A DNA stretch of 64,000 nt from contig NC_079876.1 of NCBI RefSeq assembly GCF_029227915.1, forward strand, positions 32,967,828-33,031,827. The letters are read 5' to 3'. This document shows, piece after piece, positions 48,435 through 59,702 of the stretch. A program made the position numbers and the translations under genes. Every line of letters begins with the position of its first letter. The stretch's first letter is position 1. The notes below the pieces were generated by a model. The model worked only from the letters and a program-made list of their open reading frames with translations. It had not been told where the DNA came from and did not search any database. The DNA is from Hydractinia symbiolongicarpus (lineage: Eukaryota; Cnidaria; Hydrozoa; Anthoathecata; Hydractiniidae).

Positions 48435-50145
48435 AAAGCCCATGAGACTTGCAGTTTTTAAAAATGTTTTCATATTTGATGAGACGCTGAATAAAAGAAG
48501 TTTAATCGATCGCCGGCAAACGAAAACCCGCGATTTCCCGTAAATCCCGGACTCGGCCCGTATAGTCAAAAGTATACAAGGAAAGTACCCAGTGAGTAAA
48601 CTCATTTCCCGAACGAATTTTTAAATTATTTTTTCACCACTAAAACGCATGAGACTTGTAGTTTTCAGAAATGTTTTCATTTTTGATGAGACGCTGAATA
48701 AAGGAAGTTTAATCGCCGGCAAACGAAAACCCGCCATTTCCAGTAAATCCCGGACTCGGCCCGTATAGTCAAAAGTATACAAAGAAAATACCCAGGGTGT
48801 AAACTCATTTCCCGAACGATTTTTTAAATTATTTTTTCACCAATAAAGCCCATGAGACTTGTAGTTTTCAAAAATGTTTTCATTTTTGATGAGACGCTGA
48901 ATAAAAGAAGTTTAATCGCGGGCAAACGAATACCTGCGATTTCCAGTAAATCCCGGACTCGGCCCGTATAGTCAAAAGTATACAAAGAAAGTACCCAGGG
49001 AGTAAACTCATTTCCGAACGATTTTTTAAATTATTTTTTCACCACTAAAACGCATGAGACTTGTAGTTTTCAAAAATGTTTTCATTTTTGATGAGACGCT
49101 GAATAAAAGAAGTTTAATCGCGGGCAAACGAAAACCTGCGATTTCCCGTAAATCCCGGACTCGGCCCGTATAGTCAAAAGTATACAAAGAAAGTACCCAG
49201 GGTGTAAACTCATTTCCCGAACGATTTTTTAAATTATTTTTTCACCACTAACGCCCATGAGACTTGTAGTTTTCAAAAATGTTTTCATTTTTGATGAGAC
49301 GCTGAATAAAAGAAGTTTAATCGCGGGCAAACGAAAACCTGCGATTTCCCGTAAATCTCGGACTCGGCCCGTATAGTCAAAAGTATACAAGGAAAGTACC
49401 CAGTGAGTAAACTCATTTCCCGAACGAATTTTTAAATTATTTTTTCACCACTAACGCCCATGAGACTTGTAGTTTTCAAAAATATTTTCATATTTGATGG
49501 GACGCTGAATAAAAGAAGTTTAATCGCGGGCAAACGAAAATCCGCGATTTCCCTAAACACTAAAACGCATGAGACTTGTAGTTTTCAGAAATGTTTTCAT
49601 TTTTGATGAGACGCTTAATGAAAGTGGTTTACTGGCCGGCAAACGAAAACCCGCGATTTCCCGTAAATCCCGGGCTTGGCCCGTATAATCGAATGTATAC
49701 AAAGAAAGTACCTTGTGAGTAAACTCATTTCCAAAACGATTTTTTAAACTATCTTTTCACCACTAAAACGCATGAGACTTGTAGTTTTCAAAAATGTTTT
49801 CATTTTTGATGAGACGCTGAATAAAAGAAGTTTAATCGCCGGCAAACGAAAACCCGTCATTTCCCGTAAACCCCGGACTCGACCGGTATAGTCAAAAGTA
49901 TACAAAGAAAGTACCCAATGAGTAAACTCATTTCCCGAACGATTTTTTATATTATTTTTTTACCACTAAACGCATGAGACTTGAAGTTTTCAAAAATATT
50001 TTCATATTTGATGTGACGCTGAATAAAAGAAGTTTAATCGCGGGCAAACGAAAATCCGCGATTTCCCGTAAATCCCGGACTCGGCCCGTATAATCAAAAG
50101 TATACAAAGAAAGTACCCAGGGAGTAAACTCATTTCCCGAACGAT
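48435..50145. repeat. Second half of the 4385 bp unit, copy 2
   Basis: This follows 44050-45760 in order and with nearly the same sequence at 4385 bp, including the ATCG duplication (about 48502), CACTAACGCCC, the truncated monomer (49453), CCCGTATAATCG and GTACCCAATGAG. The match ends near 50145, where TTTTTTAAATTATTTTTTAACC replaces the TTTTTTATATTA expected. Confidence 0.85.
49453..49561. repeat. Truncated monomer (109 bp), CTAACGCCC start
   Basis: The counterpart of the hybrid short monomer at 45068, exactly 4385 bp downstream. Confidence 0.88.
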
Positions 50146-50757
50146 TTTTTAAATTATTTTTTAACCACTAAAACGCATGAGACTTGTAGTATTTAAAAAT
50201 ATTTTCATTTTTGATGAGACGCTTAATGAAAGAGGTTTAATCGCCGGCAAACGAAATCCCGCGTTTTGCCGTAAATCCGGGGCTTGGCCCGTATAGTCGA
50301 ATGTATACAAAGAAAGTACCCAGGGAGTAAACTCATTTCCCGAACGATTTTTTAAATTTTTTTTTCACCACTAAAACGCATGAGACTTGTAGTTTTCAAA
50401 AATGTTTTCATTTTTGATGAGACGCTTAATGAAAGAGGTTTAATCGCCGGAAAACGAAAACCCGCGATTTCCCGTAAATCCCGAGCTTGGCCCGTATAGT
50501 CGAATGTATACAAAGAAAGTACCCTGTGAGTAAACTCATTTCCCGAACGATTTTATAAATTATTTTTTCACCACTAAAACACATGAGACTTGTAGTTTTC
50601 AAAAATGTTTTCATTTTTGATGAGACGCTGAATAAAAGAAGTTTAATCGCCGGCAAACGAAAACCTGCGATTTCCCGTAAATCCCGGACTCGGCCCATAT
50701 AGTCAAAAGTATACAAAGAAAGTACCCAGGGAGTAAACTCATTTCCCAAACGATTAT
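50146..50757. repeat. Partial 1325 bp unit without its left end
   Basis: Three monomers match the right part of the 1325 bp unit (TATTTAAAAATA, GCGTTTTGCCG, GCCGGAAAACG), with private changes AAACACATGAG, CGGCCCATATAG and CCCGAGCTTGG. The left part, with the truncated monomer, is absent. Confidence 0.78.
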
Positions 50758-53390
50758 TTAAATTATTATTTCACCACTAAAGCCCATGAGACTTGCAGTT
50801 TTTAAAAATGTTTTCATATTTGATGAGACGCTGAATAAAAGAAGTTTAATCGATCGCCGGCAAACGAAAACCCGCGATTTCCCGTAAATCCCGGACTCGG
50901 CCCGTATAGTCAAAAGTATACAAGGAAAGTACCCAGTGAGTAAACTCATTTCCCGAACGAATTTTTAAATTATTTTTTCACCACTAAAACGCATGAGACT
51001 TGTAGTTTTCAGAAATGTTTTCATTTTTGATGAGACGCTGAATAAAGGAAGTTTAATCGCCGGCAAACGAAAACCCGCCATTTCCAGTAAATCCCGGACT
51101 CGGCCCGTATAGTCAAAAGTATACAAAGAAAATACCCAGGGTGTAAACTCATTTCCCGAACGATTTTTTAAATTATTTTTTCACCACTAAAGCCCATGAG
51201 ACTTGAAGTTTTCAAAAATGTTTTCATTTTTGATGAGACGCTGAATAAAAGAAGTTTAATCGCGGGCAAACGAATACCTGCGATTTCCAGTAAATCCCGG
51301 ACTCGGCCCGTATAGTCAAAAGTATACAAAGAAAGTACCCAGGGAGTAAACTCATTTCCGAACGATTTTTTAAATTATTTTTTCACCACTAAAACGCATG
51401 AGACTTGTAGTTTTCAAAAATGTTTTCATTTTTGATGAGACGCTGAATAAAAGAAGTTTAATCGCGGGCAAACGAAAACCTGCGATTTCCCGTAAATCCC
51501 GGACTCGGCCCGTATAGTCAAAAGTATACAAAGAAAGTACCCAGGGTGTAAACTCATTTCCCGAACGATTTTTTAAATTATTTTTTCACCACTAACGCCC
51601 ATGAGACTTGTAGTTTTCAAAAATGTTTTCATTTTTGATGAGACGCTGAATAAAAGAAGTTTAATCGCGGGCAAACGAAAACCTGCGATTTCCCGTAAAT
51701 CTCGGACTCGGCCCGTATAGTCAAAAGTATACAAGGAAAGTACCCAGTGAGTAAACTCATTTCCCGAACGAATTTTTAAATTATTTTTTCACCACTAAAA
51801 GGCATGAGACTTGTAGTTTTTAGAAATGTTTTCATTTTTGATGAGACGCTTAATGAAAGTGGTTTAATCGCCGGCAAACGAAAACCCGCGATTTCCCGTA
51901 AATCCCGGGCTTGGCCCGTATAGTCGAATGTATACAAAGAAAGTACCCTGTGAGTAAACTCATTTCCAAAACGATTTTTTAAATTATCTTTTCACTACTA
52001 AAACGCATGAGACTTGTAGTTTTCAAAAATGTTTTCATTTTTGATGAGACGCTGAATAAAAAAAGTTTAATCGCGGGCAAACGAAAACCTGCGATTTCCA
52101 GTAAATCCCGGACTCGGCCCGTATAGTCAAAAGTATACAAAGAAAGTACCCAGGGTGTAAACTCATTTCCCGAACGATTTTTTAAATTATTATTTCACCA
52201 CTAAAGCCCATGAGACTAGTAGTATTTAAAAATATTTTCATTTTTGATGAGACGCTGAATAAAAGAAGTTTAATCGCCGGCAAACGAAAACCAGCGACTT
52301 CCCGTAAATCCCGGACTCGGCCCGTATAGTCAAAAGTATACAAAGAAAGTACCCAGGGAGTAAACTCATTTCCCGAACGATTTTATAAATTATTTTTTCA
52401 CCACTAAAACGCATGAGACTTGTAGTTTTCAAAAATGTTTTCATTTTTGATGAGACGCTGAATAAAAGAAGTTTAATCGCCGGCAAACGAAAACCTGCGA
52501 TTTCCCGTAAATCCCGGACTCGGCCCGTATAGTCAAAAGTATACAAAGAAAGTACCCGGGGTGAAAACTCATTTCCCGAACGATTTTTTAAATTATTATT
52601 TCACCACTAAATCCCATGAGACTTGTAGTTTTTAAAAATGTTTTTATTTTTGATAAGACGCTGAATAAAAGAAGTTTAATTGCCGGCAAACGAAAACCCG
52701 CGACTTCGCGTAAATCCCGGACTCGGCCCGTATAGTCAAAAGTATACAAAGAAAGTACCCAGGGAGTAAACTCATTTCCGAAAGGATTTTTTCAATTATT
52801 TTTTCACCACTAAAACGCATGAGACTTGTAGTTTTCAAAAATATTTTCATTTTTGATGAGACGATAAATAAAAGGTTTAATCGCCGGCAAACGAAAACCC
52901 GCCATTTCCAGTAAATCCCGGACTCGGCCCGTATAGTCAAAAGTATACAAAGAAAGTACCCAGGGTGTAAACTCATTTCCCGAACGATTTTTTAAATTAT
53001 TTTTTCACCACTAAAGCCCATGAGACTTGTAGTTTTCAAAAATGTTTTCATTTTTGATGAGACGCTGAATAAAAGAAGTTTAATCGCGGGCAAACGAATA
53101 CCTGCGATTTCCAGTAAATCCCGAACTCGGCCCGTATAGTCAAAAGTATACAAAGAAAGTACCCAGGGAGTAAACTCATTTCCGAACGATTTTTTAAATT
53201 ATTTTTTCACCACTAAAACGCATGAGACTTGTAGTTTTCAAAAATGTTTTCATTTTTGATGAGACGCTGAATAAAAGAAGTTTAATCGCGGGCAAACGAA
53301 AACCCGCCATTTCCCGTAAACCCCGGACTCGGCCCGCATAGTCAAAAGTATACAAAAAAAGTACCCAGGGAGTAAACTCATTTCCCGAAC
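50758..53390. repeat. Dispersed duplication of ~2.6-2.8 kb, copy 1
   Basis: About 13 monomers reappear at 59703 at offset 8945, rising to 9148 after one extra monomer at about 61.0 kb in the second copy. Landmarks are the ATCG duplication, TAAAAGGCATGAG (51796 and 60741), GACTAGTAGTATTTAAAAATA, TTTTTATTTTTGATAAGA and a short AATAAAAGGTTTAATCG variant. The copies differ at scattered bases, for example CCGAAAGGATTTTTTC against CCGAAACGATTTTTTC. Confidence 0.83.
52986..53390. repeat. 405 bp dimer duplication, copy 1
   Basis: Two monomers (AAAGCCCATG with CGAATACC and CCCGAACTCGG, then CGCGGGCAAACG with CGGCCCGCATAG and TACAAAAAAAGTACC) are repeated at once at 405 bp. I saw no difference between the copies. 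Confidence 0.87.
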
Positions 53391-53795
53391 GATTTTTTAA
53401 ATTATTTTTTCACCACTAAAGCCCATGAGACTTGTAGTTTTCAAAAATGTTTTCATTTTTGATGAGACGCTGAATAAAAGAAGTTTAATCGCGGGCAAAC
53501 GAATACCTGCGATTTCCAGTAAATCCCGAACTCGGCCCGTATAGTCAAAAGTATACAAAGAAAGTACCCAGGGAGTAAACTCATTTCCGAACGATTTTTT
53601 AAATTATTTTTTCACCACTAAAACGCATGAGACTTGTAGTTTTCAAAAATGTTTTCATTTTTGATGAGACGCTGAATAAAAGAAGTTTAATCGCGGGCAA
53701 ACGAAAACCCGCCATTTCCCGTAAACCCCGGACTCGGCCCGCATAGTCAAAAGTATACAAAAAAAGTACCCAGGGAGTAAACTCATTTCCCGAAC
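53391..53795. repeat. 405 bp dimer duplication, copy 2
   Basis: This directly follows copy 1. The related region at about 62.14-62.54 kb has this dimer only once, so the duplication happened after the two regions separated. Confidence 0.85.
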
Positions 53796-55425
53796 GATTT
53801 TTTAAATTATTATTTCACCACTAAAACGCATGAGACTTGTAGTTTTCAAAAATGTTTTCATTTTTGATGAGACGCTGAATAAAAGAAGTTTAATTGCCGG
53901 CAAACGAAAACCTGCGATTTCCCGTAAATCCCGGACTCGGCCCGTATAGTCAAAAGTATACAAAGAAAGTACCCGGGGTGTAAACTCATTTCCCGAACGA
54001 TTTTTTAAATTATTATTTCACCACTAAATCCCATGAGACTTGTAGTTTTTAAAAATGTTTTCATTTTTGATGAGACGCTGAATAAAAGAAGTTTAATTGC
54101 CGGCAAACGAAAACCCGCGACTTCGCGTAAATCCCGGACTCGGCCCGTATAGTCAAAAGTATACAAAGAAAGTACCCAGGGAGTAAACTCATTTCCGAAA
54201 CGATTTTTTCAATTATTTTTCACCACTAAAACGCATGAGACTTGCAGTTTGCAAAAATGTTTACATTTTTAATGACACGCTTAATAAAAGAGGTTTAATC
54301 GCCGGCAAACCAAATCCTGCGATTTCCCGTAAATCCCGGGCTTTGCCCATATAGTCGAATGTATGCAAAGAAAGTACCCAGGGAGTAAACTCATTTCCCG
54401 AACGATTTTTTAAATTTTTTTCTCACCACTAAAACGAATGAGACTTGTAGTTCTCAAAAATGTTTTCATTTTTGATGAGACGCTTAATGAAAGAAGTTTA
54501 ATCGCCGGCAAACGAAAACCCGTGATTTCCCGTAAATCCCGGGCTTGGCCCGTATAGTCGAATGTATACAAAAAAAGTACCCTGTGAGTAAACTCATTTC
54601 CAGAACGATTTTTTCAATTATTTTTTCACCACTAAAACGCATAAGACTTGTAGTTTTCAAAAATGTTTTCATTTCTGATGAGACGCTTGATAAAAGAAGT
54701 TTAATCGCCGGCAAACGAAAACCCGAGATTACCCGTAAATCCCGGGCTTGGCCCGTATAGTCAAAAGCATAAAAAAGATAGTACCCAGGGAGTAAACTCA
54801 TTTCCCGAACGATTTTTAATTTATTTTTTCACCACTGAAACGCATGAGACTTGTAGTTTTCAAAAATGTTTTCACTTTTGATGAGACGCTGAATAAAAGA
54901 AGTTTAATCGCCGGCAAACGAAATCCTGCGATTTCCCGTAAATCCCGGGCTTGGCCCGTATAGTCGAATGTATACAAAGAAAGTACCCAGGGAGTAAACT
55001 CATTTCCCGAACGATTTTTTAATTTTTTTTCTCACCACTAAAACGAATGAGACTTGTAGTTTTCAAAAATGTTTTCATTTCTGATGAGACGCTGAATAAA
55101 AGAAGTTTAATCACCGGCAAACGAAAACCCGAGATTTCCCGTAAATCCCGGGCTTGGCCGGTGTAGTCGAATGTATACAAAGAAAGTACCCTGTGAGTAA
55201 ACTCATTTCCAAAACGATTTTTCAAATTATCTTTTCACCACTAAAACGCATGGTACTTGTAGTTTTCAAGAATGTTATCATTTTTGATGAGACGCTGAAT
55301 GAAAGAAGTTTAATCGCCGGCAAACGAAAACCTGCGATTTCCCGTAAATCCCGGACTCGGCCCGTATAGTCAAAAGTATACAAAGAAAGTACCCAGGGAG
55401 TAAACTCATTTCCCGAACGATTTTT
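53796..55425. repeat. Older-looking monomers similar to 6.6-9.6 kb
   Basis: About eight monomers whose variant combinations resemble the left part of the window more than their neighbours: AAATCCCATG with GACTTCGCG, GACTTGCAGTTTGC with TTTACATTTTT and GACACGC, AAACGAATGAG with TTTTTCTCACC, and GCATAAGACTTG with TTTCTGATG. They carry many private changes (GGGCTTTGCCCATATAG near 54340, GTATGCAAAG near 54361, GGCCGGTGTAG near 55155), which suggests less recent homogenisation. Confidence 0.75.
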
Positions 55426-55938
55426 TATATTATTTTTTTACCACTAAATGCATGAGACTTGAAGTTTTCAAAAATATTGTCATATTTGATGGGACGCTGA
55501 ATAAAAGAAGTTTAATCGCGGGCAAACGAAAATCCGCGATTTCCCGTAAATCCCAGACTCGGCCCGTATAATCAAAAGTATACAAAGAAAGTACCCAGGG
55601 AGTAAACTCATTTCCCGAACGATTTTTTAAAATATTTTTTAACCACTAAAACGCATGAGACTTGTAGTATTTAAAAATATTTTCATTTTTGATGAGACGC
55701 TTAATGAAAGAGGTTTAATCGCCGACAAACGAAATCCCGCGTTTTGCCGTAAATCCGGGGCTTGGCCCGTATAGTCGAATGTATACAAAGAAAGTACCCA
55801 GGGAGTAAACTCATTTCCCGAACGATTTTTTAAATTTTTTTTTCACCACTAAAACGCATGAGACTTGTAGTTTTCAAAAATGTTTTCATTTTTGATGAGA
55901 CGCTTAATGAAAGAGGTTTAATCGCCGGAAAACGAAAA

Positions 55939-55963
55939 CCCGGGATTTCCCGTAAATCCCGGG
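55939..55963. repeat. Perfect 10-bp-stem palindrome
   Basis: Same arms CCCGGGATTT and AAATCCCGGG with loop CCCGT as at 41181, and 14758 bp from it. Confidence 0.93.
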
Positions 55964-57068
55964 CTTGGCCCGTATAGTCGAATGTATACAAAGAAAGTAC
56001 CCTGTGAGTAAACTCGTTTCCAGAACGATTTTTTAAATTATTTTTTCACCACTAAAACGCATGAGACTTGTAGTTTTCAGAAATGTTTTCATTTTTGATG
56101 AGACGCTGAATAAAAGAAGTTTAATCGCCGGCAAACGAAAACCCGCCATTTCCAGTAAATCCCGGACTCGGCCCGTATAGTCAAAAGTATACAAAGAAAG
56201 TACCCAGGGTGTAAACTCATTTCCCGAACGATTTTTTAAATTATTTTTTCACAACTAAAGCCCATGAGACTTGTAGTTTTCAAAAATGTTTTCATTTTTG
56301 ATGAGACGCTGAATAAAAGAAGTTTAATCGCGGGCAAACGAATACCTGCGATTTTCAGTAAATCCCGGACTCGGCCCGTATAGTCAAAAGTATACAAAGA
56401 AAGTACCCAGGGAGTAAACTCATTTCTCGAACGATTTTATAAATTATTTTTTCACCACTAAAACGCATGAGACTTGTAGTTTTTAAAAATGTTTTCATTT
56501 TTGATGAGACGCTGAATAAAAGAAGTTTAATCGCCGGCAAACGAAAACCCGCCATTTCCCGTAAACCCCGGACTCGGCCCGTATAGTCAAAAGTATACAA
56601 AGAAAGTACCCAGGGAGTAAACTCATTTTCCGAACGATTTTTTAAATTATTTTTTCACCACTACAACGCATGAGACTTGTAGTTTTCAAAAATGTTTTCA
56701 TTTTTGATGAGACGCTTAATGAAAGAGGTTTAATCGCCGGCAAACAAAATCCCGCGATTTCCCGTAAATCCCGGGCTTGGCCCGTATAGTCAAATGTATA
56801 CAAAGAAAGTACCCAGGGAGTAAACTCATTTCCAAAACGATTTTTTAAACTATCTTTTCACCACTAAAACGCATGAGACTTGTAGTTTTCAAGAATGTTT
56901 TCATTTTTGATGAGACGCTGAATAAAAGAAGTTTAATCGCCGGCAAACGAAAACCCGTCATTTCACGTAAACCCCGGACTCGACCGGTATAGTCAAAAGT
57001 ATACAAAGAAAGTACCCAGGGAGTAAACTCATTTCCCGAACGATTTTTTATATTATTTTTTTACCACT

Positions 57069-57176
57069 AAACGCATGAGACTTGTAGTTTTCAAAAATAT
57101 TTTCATATTTGATGGGACGCTGAATAAAAGAAGTTTAATCGCGGGCAAACGAAAATCCGCGATTTCCCTAAACACT
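57069..57176. repeat. Truncated monomer (108 bp)
   Basis: A type C start with the shared internal deletion, the counterpart of the copy at 42725. Confidence 0.9.
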
Positions 57177-59411
57177 AAAACGCATGAGACTTGTAGTTTT
57201 CAGAAATGTTTTCATTTTTGATGAGACGCTTAATGAAAGTGGTTTACTGGCCGGCAAACGAAAACCCGCGATTTCCCGTAAATCCCGGGCTTGGCCCGTA
57301 TAGTCGAATGTATACAAAGAAAGTACCTTGTGAGTAAACTCATTTCCAAAACGATTTTTTAAACTATCTTTTCACCACTAAAACGCATGAGACTTGTAGA
57401 TTTCAAAAATGTTTTCATTTTTGATGAGACGCTGAATAAAAGAAGTTTAATCGCCGGCAAACGAAAACCCGTCATTTCCCGTAAACCCCGGACTCGACCG
57501 GTATAGTCAAAAGTATACAAAGAAAGTACCCAGGGAGTAAACTCATTTCCCGAACGATTTTTTATATTATTTTTTTACCACTAAACGCATGAGACTTGAA
57601 GTTTTCATAAATATTTTCATATTTGATGTGACGCTGAATAAAAGAAGTTTAATCGCGGGCAAACGAAAATCCGCGATTTCCCGTAAATCCCGGACTCGGC
57701 CCGTATAATCAAAAGTATACAAAGAAAGTACCCAGGGAGTAAACTCATTTCCCGAACGATTTTTTAAATTATTTTTTAACCACTAAAACGCATGAGACTT
57801 GTAGTATTTAAAAATATTTTCATTTTTGATGAGACGCTTAATGAAAGAGGTTTAATCGCCGGCAAACGAAATCCCGCGTTTTCCCGTAAATCCGGGGCTT
57901 GGCCCGTATAGTCGAATGTATACAAAGAAAGTACCCAGGGAGTAAACTCATTTCCCGAACGATTTTTTAAATTTTTTTTTCACCACTAAAACGCATGAGA
58001 CTTGTAGTTTTCAAAAATGTTTTCATTTTTGATGAGACGCTTAATGAAAGAGGTTTAATCGCCGGAAAACGAGAACCCGCGATTTCCCGTAAGTCCCGGG
58101 CTTGGCCCGTATAGTCGAATGTATACAAAGAAAGTACCCTGTGAGTAAACTCATTTCCCGAACGATTTGATAAATTATTTTTTCACCACTAAAACGCATG
58201 AGACTTGTAGTTTTCAAAAATGTTTTCATTTTTGATGAGACGCTGAATAAAAGAAGTTTAATCGCCGGCAAACGAAAACCTGCGATTTCCCGTAAATCCC
58301 GGACTCGGCCCGTATAGTCAAAAGTATACAAAGAAAGTACCCAGGGAGTAAACTCATTTCCCAAACGATTATTTAAATTATTATTTCACCACTAAAGCCC
58401 ATGAGACTTGCAGTTTTTAAAAATGTTTTCATATTTGATGAGACGCTGAATAAAAGAAGTTTAATCGATCGCCGGCAAACGAAAACCCGCGATTTCCCGT
58501 AAATCCCGGACTCGGCCCGTATAGTCAAAAGTATACAAGGAAAGTACCCAGTGAGTAAACTCATTTCCCGAACGAATTTTTAAATTATTTTTTCACCACT
58601 AAAACGCATGAGACTTGTAGTTTTAAGAAATGTTTTCATTTTTGATGAGACGCTGAATAAAGGAAGTTTAATCGCCGGCAAACGAAAACCCGCCATTTCC
58701 AGTAAATCCCGGACTCGGCCCGTATAGTCAAAAGTATACAAAGAAAATACCCAGGGTGTAAACTCATTTCCCGAACGATTTTTTAAATTATTTTTTCACC
58801 AATAAAGCCCATGAGACTTGTAGTTTTCAAAAATGTTTTCATTTTTGATGAGACGCTGAATAAAAGAAGTTTAATCGCGGGCAAACGAATACCTGCGATT
58901 TCCAGTAAATCCCGGACTCGGCCCGTATAGTCAAAAGTATACAAAGAAAGTACCCAGGGAGTAAACTCATTTCCGAACGATTTTTTAAATTATTTTTTCA
59001 CCACTAAAACGCATGAGACTTGTAGTTTTCAAAAATGTTATCATTTTTGATGAGACGCTGAATAAAAGAAGTTTAATCGCGGGCAAACGAAAACCTGCGA
59101 TTTCCCGTAAATCCCGGACTCGGCCCGTATAGTCAAAAGTATACAAAGAAAGTACCCAGGGTGTAAACTCATTTCACGAACGATTTTTTAAATTATTTTT
59201 TCACCACTAACGCCCATGAGACTTGTAGTTTTCAAAAATGTTTTCATTTTTGATGAGACGCTGAATAAAAGAAGTTTAATCGCGGGCAAACGAAAACCTG
59301 CGATTTCCCGTAAATCTCGGACTCGGCCCGTATAGTCAAAAGTATACAAGGAAAGTACCCAGTGAGTAAACTCATTTCCCGAACGAATTTTTAAATTATT
59401 TTTTCACCACT

Positions 59412-59520
59412 AACGCCCATGAGACTTGTAGTTTTCAAAAATATTTTCATATTTGATGGGACGCTGAATAAAAGAAGTTTAATCGCGGGCAAACGAAAAT
59501 CCGCGATTTCCCTAAACACT
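59412..59520. repeat. Truncated monomer (109 bp), CTAACGCCC start
   Basis: The counterpart of the hybrid short monomers at 45068 and 49453. Confidence 0.88.
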
Positions 59521-59702
59521 AAAACGCATGAGACTTGTAGTTTTCAGAAATGTTTTCATTTTTGATGAGACGCTTAATGAAAGTGGTTTACTGGCCGGCA
59601 AACGAAAACCCGCGATTTCCCGTAAATCCCGGGCTTGGCCCGTATAATCGAATGTATACAAAGAAAGTACCTTGTGAGTAAACTCATTTCCAAAACGATT
59701 AT

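Larger units (their letters stand above)
55426..59702. repeat. Rearranged second copy of the 40.7-45.3 kb region
   Basis: Starting at AAATGCATGAGACTTGAAG the order follows 40670 onward at an offset of 14758 to about 56800, then 45.3 kb at an offset of 14344. The 414 bp missing at the switch correspond to about 42045-42460, the two monomers that hold the long hairpin. It includes the palindrome (55939), truncated monomers (57069, 59412) and the ATCG duplication (about 58462). Confidence 0.83.
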
